Below, in pieces: positions 17,466-26,707 of a stretch of DNA of 64,000 bases. Position 1 is the first letter of the stretch. Each line of letters begins with the position of its first letter. The stretch is from JBHYDC01 sp051861205 (GTDB lineage: Bacteria; Pseudomonadota; Alphaproteobacteria; Rhizobiales; Pleomorphomonadaceae), in the NCBI GenBank assembly GCA_051861205.1, contig JBHYDC010000011.1, positions 98,146 to 162,145 of the forward strand, read 5' to 3'. The notes beneath the pieces are model-generated. The model was not told the origin of the DNA. It saw only the letters and a program-made list of their open reading frames with translations, and did no database searches. A program made the translations under genes and the position numbers.

Positions 17466-18212
17466 TTAGCCCTTGTATGCTGCGATGATGCCCAGGAAAT
17501 CGGCGGCCTTCAGGCTAGCCCCGCCCACCAGCGCGCCGTTCACATCCGGCACGCCCATCAGTTCCGCCGCGTTCGACGGCTTCACCGAGCCGCCATAGAG
17601 AATGCGCACGCCAGCCCCTTCCGCGCCGAACCGCTCGACGAGCCGGGCGCGGATGAAGGCATGCACTTCGGCCACATCGGCCGTCGTCGGCGTCAGGCCC
17701 GTGCCGATGGCCCAAACCGGCTCATAGGCAACCACCGTCTTGGCTGCGGCGATGCCGTCCGGCAGCGAACCGGCAAGCTGCGTGCCGACCACGTCCAGCG
17801 TCCGCCCGCTTTCGCGCTCGCCGCGGGTCTCGCCCACGCAGACGATCGCGATAAGCCCCGCCCGCCAAGCGGCGCGCGTTTTCGCGTTAACGAGGGCGTC
17901 GGTCTCGGCATGGTCGGTGCGCCGCTCCGAGTGCCCGACGATCACATAAGCCGCGCCCGCATCCGCCAGCATTTCCGCCGCTATGTCGCCCGTGTGCGCG
18001 CCAGAGGCATGGGCGTGGCAATCCTGGCCGCCGACGCCGATCGAACCCATGGCGGCGAGCGTCGCCACCAGCGTCGCCGGCGGGCAGATCGCAACGTCCA
18101 CCTTGGCGGCAAGTGCCGCATTGAGGCCGCCGGCAATCGCGGCGAACTCTGCGGCGGAGGCCTTGAGGCCATTCATTTTCCAGTTTCCGGCAACCAGCGG
18201 CTTCACGGCCAT
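17466..18212 (-). CDS. tpiA: Triosephosphate isomerase
   Basis: A 248-residue glycolytic TIM barrel interconverting dihydroxyacetone phosphate and glyceraldehyde-3-phosphate. Catalytic residues are visible: Asn and Lys in AGNWKMNG, the electrophilic His in VIVGHSERR, the catalytic Glu and loop 6 in AYEPVWAIGTG, and the phosphate-binding ILYGGSVKPSNA. It is divergent from the ppiD-like gene across a 195-base region with no obvious other gene. Confidence 0.97.
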   Translation of the reverse strand: MAVKPLVAGNWKMNGLKASAAEFAAIAGGLNAALAAKVDVAICPPATLVATLAAMGSIGVGGQDCHAHASGAHTGDIAAEMLADAGAAYVIVGHSERRTDHAETDALVNAKTRAAWRAGLIAIVCVGETRGERESGRTLDVVGTQLAGSLPDGIAAAKTVVAYEPVWAIGTGLTPTTADVAEVHAFIRARLVERFGAEGAGVRILYGGSVKPSNAAELMGVPDVNGALVGGASLKAADFLGIIAAYKG

Positions 18213-18407
18213 TGCGACATTCCCTCAGAAGGACAATCTGTCATTGAGCCGGTCTTAGCAGAAGGAACCGCACTGGCAAGATCGCCGCGCGCCATCGCTT
18301 GCGGCGGCCTGCGGTCCTCCCTATGATCCGCGACCATTTCAGGCGGGGTCCTATGCCTCGCCGGGCCAACACCAGGGCGCGCCAACCGCGCCGAACCGGA
18401 CGACACG

Positions 18408-20297
18408 ATGCTCGATAGTTTGCGCCGCGGCGCCAAGACATGGGTTGCCAAACTGCTTCTCGGCCTCCTGGTCCTCTCCTTCGGTGCCTGGGGCATCGCC
18501 GACGTGTTTCGCAACACGGGCGTTCCGGTCGTGGCGGAGGTGGGCAATACCGAAATTGAAGCGGCCACTTTCCAGCGCCAGTATCAGCGGCAAGTTCAGG
18601 CGTTTTCCCGCCAGATCGGGCAGCCTGTGACACCCGAGATGGCCACCGCCTTCGGCGTGCCGCAGCGCGTTCTCAGCCAGCTCATGGCCGACGCCGCCCT
18701 TACCGGCACCGCCAAGGACTACGGTCTCGGCGTGTCGAACACAGCGCTCGCCAAGGAAATCGCCGACGATCCGGCGTTGCGTCCGCAAGGCGCCCCCGCG
18801 TTCGACCGCGTGTATTTCACCCAGCTTCTCGCACAGAATGGCCTGACGGAAGCGGCCTATGTGGCCGATCGGCGCGTCGACAGCCTTCGCCGCCAGCTTT
18901 TCGAGGGTCTGGTCGGCGGCACGGCGGCGCCCAAAGCGCTGGTTGAAGCGGCTTACCGCTACACCAACGAAACCCGGCAGGTCGACTACGTCACGCTCAC
19001 GGCAGCCGCCGTTCAGCCGATCCCAGCGCCCACAGAAACGGAACTGAGCACTTGGTTCGAAGACCACAAGGCGGAGTTCCAGGCCCCGGAACTGCGCACG
19101 GTCGATATCCTCGCCGTCACGCCTGAGGCGATCGCCGATCCCTCCGCCATAACGGATGATGATGCTCGCAAGGAGTATGATCGCACGAAGGCACAATATG
19201 TCGTGCCCGAGCAGCGGCAAGTCGCGCAGATTCTGTTCCCGACGACCGAGGAAGCCGCCGCCGCCGATGCCAAGATCAAGTCGGGCACCAGCTTCGAGCA
19301 GATCCTGGCCGAGCGCTCGCTGAAGCCCGAAGACGTTGATCTTGGCCTCATCACCAAAGACAAGATCATCGATCCAGAAGTGGCCGAAACAGCATTCAGA
19401 CTGTCTCTCAACGAGGTCAGCGCGCCGGTGACCACAAGTTTCGGCGCCGCCCTCGTCCGCGTGTCGAACATCGTGCCGGAATCGGTGAAGCCCTTCGAAT
19501 CGGTGTCCGCCGAAATCAAAAAGACGCTCGCGATCCGCGCCGCCGAACGCAGCGTGCTCGAAACCCACGACGAGATCGAAGATGCGCGAGCGGGCGGCGC
19601 AACGCTGGCCGAGATCGCGACCCGCTTCAAGCTCACGAGCCGCACGATCGAAGTCGACGCATCCGGCAATGGCCCCGACGGCGCCCCCGTTGCCGACATT
19701 CCGGAGGGTAAGGCCCTGGTCGACGCGGCGTTTGCCTCAGACGAAGGCGCCGAGAACGACCCACTGCAATCGGGTCGCGGCTTCATCTGGTATGACGTTG
19801 CCAAGGTGGCGCCGGCTCGCGAGCGCCCGCTGACCGAGGTCAATGACAAGGCCGTCGCCGCCTGGACGGTTGAGGAAACCGACAAGCGCCTCACCAAGAA
19901 GGCCGATGACCTCGCGGCCGCTCTAAGGAACGGCGGCGACTTTGCCGCGCTGGCGGCGGCAGCCGGGGCCGAGGTGAAGTCCACCGAAGCCTTCGCCCGC
20001 ACCGCCGACCTGCCGGCGCTCGGCGCGCCGGGCATCGACGCGGCGTTCGGCGGCCCGGAAGGTCATGTCGGCACGGTTGAGGGGGCGGATCGCTCGCGCA
20101 TCGTTCTGAAGGTGAAAGCAGCCGTCGTACCGCCCTTCTTCGCCGAAGCGGCCGATGCCGTGGAAGCGACGCAGCGGTTCGCCGGCGACCTTCAGAACAG
20201 CCTGATCACCCAATACATCGACGAGCTTCAGACCAAGCTTGGAACGACCGTGAACCAGCAAATTCTGGATTCCGCGATCGGGCTCTCCAACCGCTGA
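18408..20297 (+). CDS. SurA N-terminal domain / PpiD-like peptidyl-prolyl isomerase
   Basis: A 629-residue membrane-anchored periplasmic folding factor. Residues 1-15 are basic (MLDSLRRGAKTWVAK) and are followed by one transmembrane helix (LLLGLLVLSFGAWGIADVF). A SurA-N chaperone domain follows to about residue 190, then a parvulin-like rotamase segment near 255-345 and a long helical C-terminus. This is the PpiD architecture; it assists proteins leaving the Sec channel. The parvulin active site is not clearly complete, as in many alphaproteobacterial members, so chaperone action may dominate. It precedes trpD in the order known from rhizobial genomes. Confidence 0.86.
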   Translation: MLDSLRRGAKTWVAKLLLGLLVLSFGAWGIADVFRNTGVPVVAEVGNTEIEAATFQRQYQRQVQAFSRQIGQPVTPEMATAFGVPQRVLSQLMADAALTGTAKDYGLGVSNTALAKEIADDPALRPQGAPAFDRVYFTQLLAQNGLTEAAYVADRRVDSLRRQLFEGLVGGTAAPKALVEAAYRYTNETRQVDYVTLTAAAVQPIPAPTETELSTWFEDHKAEFQAPELRTVDILAVTPEAIADPSAITDDDARKEYDRTKAQYVVPEQRQVAQILFPTTEEAAAADAKIKSGTSFEQILAERSLKPEDVDLGLITKDKIIDPEVAETAFRLSLNEVSAPVTTSFGAALVRVSNIVPESVKPFESVSAEIKKTLAIRAAERSVLETHDEIEDARAGGATLAEIATRFKLTSRTIEVDASGNGPDGAPVADIPEGKALVDAAFASDEGAENDPLQSGRGFIWYDVAKVAPARERPLTEVNDKAVAAWTVEETDKRLTKKADDLAAALRNGGDFAALAAAAGAEVKSTEAFARTADLPALGAPGIDAAFGGPEGHVGTVEGADRSRIVLKVKAAVVPPFFAEAADAVEATQRFAGDLQNSLITQYIDELQTKLGTTVNQQILDSAIGLSNR

Positions 20298-20344
20298 TCC
20301 GGATTGGCGCCGGCAGTTCGAACACCGCGGGGGGCGGAGCGACG

Positions 20345-21367
20345 ATGACGGACTTCAAAGCGCTCCTTGGCAAAGTCGCCGGCGGGGCATCGCTCTCCTT
20401 CGAGGAAGCGCGAGCGGCGTTCGATGTGATGATGTCCGGCGAGGCGACGCCCGCACAGATCGGCGGCTTCCTCATGGCGCTGCGCGTGCGCGGCGAAACC
20501 GTGGACGAAATCGCCGGGGCGGTCGCCACCATGCGCGCGAAAATGCTGCGCGTGGACGCTCCCGCGAACGCGATGGATATCGTCGGCACCGGAGGCGACG
20601 GCAGCGGCAGCTTGAACATCTCCACCGCCACCGCCTTCGTGGTCGCGGCTGCGGGCATCCCCGTCGCCAAGCACGGCAACCGCGCGCTCTCCTCGCGTTC
20701 GGGTGCGGCGGACGTGCTGACCGCGCTCGGCGTGAACATCGAGCTTGGCCCGGAGATGATCGGCCGCTGCGTGCATGAGGTCGGCGTCGGTTTCATGTTC
20801 GCGCCGGCCCACCACGCTGCCATGCGCCACGTCGGCCCCAGCCGGGTCGAGCTTGGCACCCGCACGATCTTCAACCTCCTTGGACCGCTGTCCAATCCGG
20901 CTGGCGTGAAGCGCCAGCTCGTCGGCGTCTTCGCGAAGGCCTGGGTGGAGCCGATCGCCCGCGTGTTGGCCGAGCTTGGCTCCGAAGCCGTCACCGTGGT
21001 GCATGGTTCGGACGGCATGGACGAGATCACCACCGCCGGTCCAAGTTTCATCGCAACGCTGGCGAACGGAACCGTCACCACAGCCGAAATCACCCCCGAA
21101 GACGCAGGCCTGCCGCGCCATCCGCCCGGCGCTGTCAAGGGCGGCACGGCTGAGGAAAACGCGGGCGCTCTCCGCCGTCTCTTGGGCGGCGAACCCGGCG
21201 CCTACCGCGACACGGTACTGATCAACGCCGCCGCCGCCCTGATGGTCGCGGGCGCCGCCTCGTCGCTGCGCGAAGGCGCGGCACTGGCCGCCGAGGCGAT
21301 CGATTCCGGCCGCGCGGCCGATACGCTCCAGCGCATCATCGTCCTCAGCACGGACGCGCGGGAATGA
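20345..21367 (+). CDS. trpD: Anthranilate phosphoribosyltransferase
   Basis: A 340-residue enzyme of tryptophan synthesis joining anthranilate to PRPP. The PRPP loop GTGGDGSGSLNISTATA (about residues 80-96) is present. KHGNRALSSRSGAADVL, containing the anthranilate-site arginine region, and FNLLGPLSNPA follow. It overlaps trpC by four bases (ATGA), so the two are translated together. No leader peptide or trp attenuator was seen upstream. Confidence 0.96.
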   Translation: MTDFKALLGKVAGGASLSFEEARAAFDVMMSGEATPAQIGGFLMALRVRGETVDEIAGAVATMRAKMLRVDAPANAMDIVGTGGDGSGSLNISTATAFVVAAAGIPVAKHGNRALSSRSGAADVLTALGVNIELGPEMIGRCVHEVGVGFMFAPAHHAAMRHVGPSRVELGTRTIFNLLGPLSNPAGVKRQLVGVFAKAWVEPIARVLAELGSEAVTVVHGSDGMDEITTAGPSFIATLANGTVTTAEITPEDAGLPRHPPGAVKGGTAEENAGALRRLLGGEPGAYRDTVLINAAAALMVAGAASSLREGAALAAEAIDSGRAADTLQRIIVLSTDARE

Positions 21368-22158
21368 CCGATATCCTCGCGCGGATCGAAACCTATAAGC
21401 GGCAGGAGATCGCCGCCGCTGAAGCTGCCATTCCGCTTGCGGATATCAAAGCCCGTGCCGCCGCCGAGCCGCCCGCGCGCGGTTTTCGCGCGGCCATCGA
21501 ACGAACCATCGCATCGGGCCGCTATGCCCTGATCGCAGAGATCAAAAAGGCGAGCCCCTCCAAGGGCCTGATCCGCGCCGACTTCGACCCGCCCGCACTT
21601 GCCCGTGCCTATGAGGCCGGAGGCGCGACATGCCTCTCGGTGCTTACCGACGAGCCTTCGTTCCAGGGGCACCCGTCCTATCTCGGCGCCGCTCGCGACG
21701 CCGTGGCGCTGCCCGCGCTGCGCAAGGATTTCCTCTACACGCCCTATCAGGTCTTCGAAGCCCGCGCCTGGGGGGCCGACTGCATTCTGATCATCCTGGC
21801 CGCCGTCGACGACGATACCGCCCGCGCGCTGGAGGACACCGCCCTATCGCTTGGCATGGACGTGCTCCTGGAAGTGCACGACGCGGCCGAACTAGAGCGC
21901 GCGTTGAAGCTCTCCTCGCCTCTTCTCGGCATCAACAACCGCAACCTTCGCACCTTTGAAACGCGGCTGGAGACCACCGAGGAATTGTCCCGGCAGGTGC
22001 CATCCGACCGCATCCTGGTCGCCGAATCTGGCCTGTTCACTACGGCGGATCTGGCGCGCTTAGCCAAGGTCGGCGCCCGCACCTTCCTGATCGGCGAAAG
22101 CCTGATGCGCAAGGACGACGTGACCGCCGCAACGCGGGATCTGCTCGGGCTCGCCTGA
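21364..22158 (+). CDS. trpC: Indole-3-glycerol phosphate synthase
   Basis: A 264-residue TIM-barrel enzyme closing the indole ring in tryptophan synthesis. Conserved elements are LIAEIKKASPSKGLI (catalytic Lys and the KxSPS motif), LSVLTDEPSFQG, ALRKDFLYTPYQVFEARAWG, LGINNRNLRTFE and VAESGLFT. It is a single-domain TrpC, without the TrpF fusion found in enterics. It is coupled to trpD upstream; moaC follows after 77 bases. Confidence 0.96.
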   Translation: MTDILARIETYKRQEIAAAEAAIPLADIKARAAAEPPARGFRAAIERTIASGRYALIAEIKKASPSKGLIRADFDPPALARAYEAGGATCLSVLTDEPSFQGHPSYLGAARDAVALPALRKDFLYTPYQVFEARAWGADCILIILAAVDDDTARALEDTALSLGMDVLLEVHDAAELERALKLSSPLLGINNRNLRTFETRLETTEELSRQVPSDRILVAESGLFTTADLARLAKVGARTFLIGESLMRKDDVTAATRDLLGLA

Positions 22159-22235
22159 TCGCAGCCCTTGTCCGGCCCTTCCACCCTCCCCCGTCCCGTT
22201 CTATCCTTCGCCGTCCTTCAGCAGCGGATCACCCC

Positions 22236-22712
22236 TTGTCCTCAAAGCTCACCCATCTAGACGAAGCCGGCGCCGCCACGATGGTCGACGTGACCGACAA
22301 GGCGGACAGCGACCGCGTGGCGACCGCCGAGGGGCTGGTGGTGATGCGGCCGGAAACGCTGGCGCTCATCGTTTCGGGCGGCGTGCCGAAGGGCGACGTG
22401 ATCGCCACGGCGCGCATCGCGGGCATCATGGCCGCCAAGCGCACGCATGACCTCATCCCGCTCTGTCATCCGCTGCCTATCACCAAAGTCGCCGTCGACC
22501 TGACACCCGACGACGCCCTGCCCGGCCTGCGCATCACCGCCACCGTTCGCGTTTCGGGAAAGACCGGGGTGGAAATGGAAGCGCTCACGGCCGCATCCGT
22601 CGCCTGCCTCACGGTCTACGACATGGCGAAGGCGGTTGAAAAAGGCATGCGCATCGAAGGCATCCGCCTTCTTGAAAAACAAGGCGGCAAGAGCGGCACC
22701 TGGCGGGCATAG
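22236..22712 (+). CDS. moaC: Cyclic pyranopterin monophosphate synthase accessory protein MoaC
   Basis: A 158-residue enzyme acting with MoaA to make cyclic pyranopterin monophosphate in molybdenum cofactor synthesis. The motif set LTHLDEAGAATMVDVTDKAD, IAGIMAAKRTHDLIPLCHPL and GVEMEALTAASVACLTVYDM covers the active site (Lys, His, Glu). The conserved N-terminus LTHLDE lies before the first ATG (22281), so TTG at 22236 is the likely start. It has no strong Shine-Dalgarno sequence and may be expressed by readthrough from trpC. Confidence 0.94.
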   Translation: MSSKLTHLDEAGAATMVDVTDKADSDRVATAEGLVVMRPETLALIVSGGVPKGDVIATARIAGIMAAKRTHDLIPLCHPLPITKVAVDLTPDDALPGLRITATVRVSGKTGVEMEALTAASVACLTVYDMAKAVEKGMRIEGIRLLEKQGGKSGTWRA

Positions 22713-22770
22713 CCCCGTCGCGCTGAAAACGGACGGGCGTGATCCCACCCCTGCGACCGCGAGGACACCC

Positions 22771-23970
22771 ATGGCCCTGATCCCCGTCGCCGATGCGCAA
22801 GCCCGCCTTCTCGCAGGCGTCGTGCCACTCGAACTCGAACTGGTCCCCATCGATCAAGCCGCCGGCCGCACCTTGGCAAGCGACGTCCGTGCGCTCCGCA
22901 CCCAGCCGCCCTTCAGCGCCTCCGCCATGGACGGTTACGCCGTTCGCGCAGCCGACCTTGCTCCGGGCGCCGTGTTGACCGTGATCGGCGAAGCTGCAGC
23001 CGGTCATGGCTTTTCCGGCACCTGCGGGCCCGGTCAGGCCGTCCGCATTTTCACCGGCGCTCCCGTACCGGACAGCGCGGACACAATTCTCATTCAGGAG
23101 AACGCCACCCGGTTCGGCGACAGCGTCACAGTAAACGAGCCGGAAAAGCGCGGCCGGTATGTGCGCCCGGCCGGCCTCGATTTTGCGGCGGGTTCCGTGC
23201 TTTTGCACGCCGGACAGCGCCTCGGCCCGCGCGAGATCGGCCTTGCCGCCGCCATGAACCACGCCAGCCTGCCGGTGCGCCGCCGCCCGAAGGTGGCCAT
23301 CCTCGCCACCGGCGACGAACTTGTCGCACCCGGCTCAAACGCGGGTCCGGATCAGATCGTCGCGTCGAACCAACTCGCCCTCGCCGCCCTCGTGCGCGAC
23401 CTCGGCGGCGAAGCAATTCCGCTCGGCATCGCGCCCGACGACATGGACGATATTCGCGCCCGCATCCGCGAGGGGCTGAACGCGGCGGCCGATGTGATCT
23501 GCCTCCTCGGCGGCGCATCGGTGGGCGATCACGACTACACCCGCGCCGCGCTGGAAGCGGAGGGCATGGCGCTGGACCTCTGGAAGATCGCGATGCGGCC
23601 GGGCAAACCGCTGATGTTCGGCCGCCTCGGCTCTGGCCGCGCGCTTGGCCTGCCCGGCAACCCGGTTTCCAGCATCGTCTGCGGATATCTTTTCCTGGCT
23701 CCACTGCTCCGCGCACTTCTTGGCGAACAAAGCGTGCTCCCACCGGAAGAAACCGCCACCCTCGCCCGCCCGCTTGCCGCCAACGATCAGCGGCAGGACT
23801 ACCTGCGCGCCCGCCTTGAAACGAAAGAGGGCCGGCTCATTGCCGACCCCTTCGAACTCCAGGACTCGTCCGTGCTGTCTCTGCTTGCCGCAGCGCACGC
23901 CCTCGTCATCCGCGAACCGCACGCCCCGGCGGCCGGCGCCGGAGAGACCGTCCGCATCATCCGGCTTTAA
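22771..23970 (+). CDS. moeA: Molybdopterin molybdenumtransferase
   Basis: A 399-residue MoeA which inserts molybdate into adenylated molybdopterin. It has QPPFSASAMDGYAVRA (domain III/I boundary), RIFTGAPVPDSADTIL, the MoCF/MogA-like domain with ILATGDELVAPGS and the active-site loop LLGGASVGDHDY, MRPGKPLMFGRL, and LPGNPVSS. The ATG at 22771 follows moaC by 58 bases. An upstream in-frame start at 22636 would run through moaC coding sequence and is rejected. In several rhizobia moeA is followed by lexA; here lexA lies 33 kb away. Confidence 0.95.
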   Translation: MALIPVADAQARLLAGVVPLELELVPIDQAAGRTLASDVRALRTQPPFSASAMDGYAVRAADLAPGAVLTVIGEAAAGHGFSGTCGPGQAVRIFTGAPVPDSADTILIQENATRFGDSVTVNEPEKRGRYVRPAGLDFAAGSVLLHAGQRLGPREIGLAAAMNHASLPVRRRPKVAILATGDELVAPGSNAGPDQIVASNQLALAALVRDLGGEAIPLGIAPDDMDDIRARIREGLNAAADVICLLGGASVGDHDYTRAALEAEGMALDLWKIAMRPGKPLMFGRLGSGRALGLPGNPVSSIVCGYLFLAPLLRALLGEQSVLPPEETATLARPLAANDQRQDYLRARLETKEGRLIADPFELQDSSVLSLLAAAHALVIREPHAPAAGAGETVRIIRL

Positions 23971-23976
23971 CGCACC

Positions 23977-25314
23977 TCAGGCCACCGCGCGTAGTTTCGC
24001 GACCGGCGCACGCAGCGCCTCGGGGATCCACTCGCCGTGTTCGGCAAGCAGATCGTCCACCAGCGACCAGATCTGATCGAGGTCCAGTTCCGCCGCCGTG
24101 TGTGGATCCAGCATGGCGGCGTGGTAGATGTGCTCGCGTTTGCCGGTCAAAATGGCCTCGACCGTCAGCGCTTGCACATTAATGTTGGTCTGCATCAGCG
24201 CCGCCAGATGCGGCGGGATCGCGCCGATCCGCGTTGGCTGAATGCCGTTCCGGTCCACGAGGCACGGTACCTCAACACAGCATCCGCGCGGCAGGTTGGA
24301 GATGAGATCGTCGTTGTCCACATTGCCGTAGATCACCGACGGCTCACCGGTTTCCATCGAGCGGATGATAGTGGAGCCATACTCCACGCTGCGCTTGATC
24401 GGGAACGGCTTGCTGGTGTCGGTGAGATCGCGCGAAAGCGTCTGCCATTCCGCGATCTGGTTTTCGCAGCGGCGCGGGTATTCGTCGAGCGGGATATTGT
24501 AGCGCGCGATAAGATCCTCGCGGCCCGACTTGATGTACCAGGGCACATACTCGGAGAAATGCTCGGAGGATTCCGTCACGAAGTAACCGAGCCGCGTATA
24601 CATGTCGTAGCGCACACGGTTGAACGCGGGCACGCGCCCTTCTTCAACCACTTGGCGGATCAGCGGATAAAGGTCTTCGCCGTTACGCTCGAACTTCAGG
24701 TAGAAAGCCATGTGGTTGATGCCCGCCACCACGTAAGAGATTTCCTCGACCGGTACGCCGATGTCGACGGAAAGCTCTTTGGCGGTGTGCTGCACCGAAT
24801 GGCAAAGGCCCACGGTCTTTATCTTCGTGGCGCGGTTCAGCCCCCAGCAGTTCATCGCCATGGGGTTGGCGTAGTTGATGTGCATCACATCCGGGCAAAG
24901 GCGCTCCATGTCGTGCGCCATGTCGATCAGCACCGGCACCGTCCGAAGCGCCCGCATGATACCACCGATGCCGAGCGTATCGGCGATGGTCTGGCGCAGC
25001 CCAAGCTTTTTGGGCGTCTCGAAATCGATCACGGTGCCCGGCTTGTAACCGGCAACCTGGATCATGTTGATCGCATAATTCGCCCCGTCAAAGGCGCGCG
25101 CCCGGTCTGTCGTCGCTTCAATCGTGGCGGGAACGCCGAGGTGATCCTTGATCCGGTGGCCAACGGCTTCCGACGTTGCAAGGCGCGCCGCGTCGATGTC
25201 GTAGAGCACGATTTCGGCGTTCGCGAGTTCCGGATAGGACAGGATGTCGCCCATCAGGTTCTTGGCGAAAACCGTGCTGCCGGCGCCTATAAACGTGATC
25301 TTGGGGCGAGCCAT
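23977..25314 (-). CDS. Glycoside hydrolase family 4 alpha-glycosidase (MelA/AglA type)
   Basis: A 445-residue NAD- and metal-dependent glycosidase. GH4 enzymes cleave by an oxidation-elimination route; members act on alpha-galactosides, alpha-glucosides or alpha-glucuronides. The Rossmann start is KITFIGAGSTVFAKNLMGDI. The metal-binding Cys and His regions appear as VGLCHSVQHTAKEL and VAGINHMAFYLKF, with HINYANPMAMNCWGLNR between the NAD and metal sites. CHSVQ and NPMAMN resemble alpha-galactosidase MelA. The ATG at 25314 is chosen because the frame continues to 25500 through the structured leader. LacI is divergent and probably controls it. Confidence 0.88.
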   Translation of the reverse strand: MARPKITFIGAGSTVFAKNLMGDILSYPELANAEIVLYDIDAARLATSEAVGHRIKDHLGVPATIEATTDRARAFDGANYAINMIQVAGYKPGTVIDFETPKKLGLRQTIADTLGIGGIMRALRTVPVLIDMAHDMERLCPDVMHINYANPMAMNCWGLNRATKIKTVGLCHSVQHTAKELSVDIGVPVEEISYVVAGINHMAFYLKFERNGEDLYPLIRQVVEEGRVPAFNRVRYDMYTRLGYFVTESSEHFSEYVPWYIKSGREDLIARYNIPLDEYPRRCENQIAEWQTLSRDLTDTSKPFPIKRSVEYGSTIIRSMETGEPSVIYGNVDNDDLISNLPRGCCVEVPCLVDRNGIQPTRIGAIPPHLAALMQTNINVQALTVEAILTGKREHIYHAAMLDPHTAAELDLDQIWSLVDDLLAEHGEWIPEALRAPVAKLRAVA

Positions 25315-25361
25315 GACAAACATCCTCTTGTGATGGCGGGCGATACCGGTCGAGGCGCCAT

Positions 25362-25402
25362 TAAGAAAAGCCCTCCATCCGCGGTGGGGCGCGGATGGAG
25401 GG
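25362..25402 (-). terminator. Terminator-like hairpin in the GH4 leader
   Basis: CCCTCCATCCGCG (25371-25383) and CGCGGATGGAGGG (25390-25402) form a perfect 13-base-pair stem with a six-base loop. On the minus strand the stem is followed by CTTTTCTTAA, a short U-tract, 48 bases before the GH4 start codon. No gene ends here: upstream on this strand there is only the leader from the lacI/GH4 divergent promoter. It could be an attenuator or the end of a small RNA. Confidence 0.7.
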
Positions 25403-25406
25403 GGGC

Positions 25407-25435
25407 GACCCCGCACCACGAACGTGGGCCGGGTC
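25407..25435 (-). ncRNA. Second hairpin of the GH4 leader (possible regulatory leader RNA)
   Basis: Directly upstream (minus strand) of the terminator-like stem, an outer pairing GACCC/GGGTC encloses an inner CCAC-GTTC-GTGG stem. Two adjacent hairpins with the second terminator-like are the usual form of a leader that regulates by attenuation. No recognised riboswitch or protein-binding leader motif was found, so this is a structural observation only. Confidence 0.35.
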
Positions 25436-25538
25436 AAGCTTGAGAGCGAAATACACGGATGCGGTCCACTTGGAACGGCACCGCACAGCACGATCAGCAC
25501 CAGCCCCGCGCGTTTAACAAAACGACGATGGAACCGTG

Positions 25539-25554
25539 ACTAACACGTGTTAGT
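25539..25554. promoter_or_regulatory. Probable LacI-family operator
   Basis: ACTAACACGTGTTAGT is a perfect 16-base palindrome centred on CG, the standard form of LacI/GalR-family operators. It lies in the divergent region between GH4 (start 25314) and lacI (start near 25650), 96 bases from the latter. The adjoining LacI protein has the canonical recognition helix, so binding is a reasonable inference. No second copy was noticed near the transporter operon. Confidence 0.75.
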
Positions 25555-25649
25555 ATTGTTTATTCATCCCACTTTTGGTTGTCAACGGGGTTTGCGGCAT
25601 GCTCTATCGATCCGGAACCCCTATGGGTGAGAACGGATATCGACCGGTT

Positions 25650-26699
25650 ATGGCGCAGGATAAAGTGACAAGCCACGATGTGGCACGGCGCGCGGGCGTG
25701 TCCCGCACTACGGTCTCCATGGTGCTGAACCGCTCGGACGCCGTAGCGCTCAGCAAGGAGACCCGCGAGCGCGTCCTGCAAGCGGCATCCGAACTCGGCT
25801 ATCGCCCGAACACCGCCGCCCGCAATCTGGCGCGCGGCAACACCGAAACGATCGGCCTCGTCATCTCCGACGCTGCGATCCTGCCAAATGACGCGTTCAT
25901 TCCGCAGCTTCTGCACGGCATCGGCCAGGTCAACCGGCGGCACGGCTATCATGTGCTGCTGGAGGGTCTCGGCCCCGGAACCGGCGACGACAGCTACGAG
26001 AGCCTTGCGGAAACGCGGCGGATCGATGGGATGATCGTGCTCAATCCGCGCACGGACGATCCCGGATTGATCAACCTTATCGAGCGGGATTTTCCGGTCG
26101 TCATGATCGGTTCTATCCGGCACCCGCTGGAGTATTCGGTCAATTACGCAACGGGTGCGGGAATCAAGGCGTCGGTGGACTTTCTGGTCGGTCTCGGCCA
26201 TCGCCGCATTGGAACCGTCAGCTTCTCGCAGCTCGGCTTCGTTGCGACCGACGTCCGCCTTGCCGCGATGCGCCGCGCGCTGGCCGGCCACGGGCTGCCC
26301 CTCGACGACGCAGACATCGAACATGCCGCCTTCAGCGCGGAAAGCGGGCACCGGGCAACGCTTAGGCTGCTCGAACGACGGCCGGACCTGACGGCGGTTC
26401 TGGCCGGCAACGACACAATCGCTATCGGCGTGATCAGCGCTGCCGTTTCAACGGGCCGCCGCGTTCCAAACGACCTCTCGGTGATCGGCTTCGACGACCT
26501 GCCCTTCGCCGCGTGGCTGTCGCCCGCCCTCACCACCGTGCAGGTGGACGCGGTTTCGCAAGGCGCGCAGGCCGCCGAAATCCTGATCCGGCTTCTCACG
26601 GGCCAGCCGGTCGAAAACCGGCAGGTCCGCACATCGACAAAGTTCATCGTCCGTGCCTCCTGCGCACCCTGCGGCGGCGCCATGGGCACGGATGTCTAG
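25650..26699 (+). CDS. LacI family transcriptional regulator
   Basis: About 349 residues: an N-terminal LacI helix-turn-helix (VTSHDVARRAGVSRTTVSMV) and hinge helix (LGYRPNTAARNLARGNTETI), then a periplasmic-binding-protein-like sugar domain (IGLVISD; GMIVLNPR; AVLAGNDTIAIGVISAA; DLSVIGFDDLPFAAWLSPAL). The exact start is unsure: ATGs at 25599, 25623 and 25650 are in frame and none has a good ribosome site; 25650 is closest to where the family begins. It is divergent from GH4 and convergent with the fused aldolase gene. Confidence 0.9.
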   Translation: MAQDKVTSHDVARRAGVSRTTVSMVLNRSDAVALSKETRERVLQAASELGYRPNTAARNLARGNTETIGLVISDAAILPNDAFIPQLLHGIGQVNRRHGYHVLLEGLGPGTGDDSYESLAETRRIDGMIVLNPRTDDPGLINLIERDFPVVMIGSIRHPLEYSVNYATGAGIKASVDFLVGLGHRRIGTVSFSQLGFVATDVRLAAMRRALAGHGLPLDDADIEHAAFSAESGHRATLRLLERRPDLTAVLAGNDTIAIGVISAAVSTGRRVPNDLSVIGFDDLPFAAWLSPALTTVQVDAVSQGAQAAEILIRLLTGQPVENRQVRTSTKFIVRASCAPCGGAMGTDV

Positions 26700-26707
26700 G
26701 CCAAGCG

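Noticed and set aside
24037..25443. 468-residue plus-strand frame opposite GH4
   Set aside because: Shadow of GH4, rich in His, Arg and Val, with no family features.
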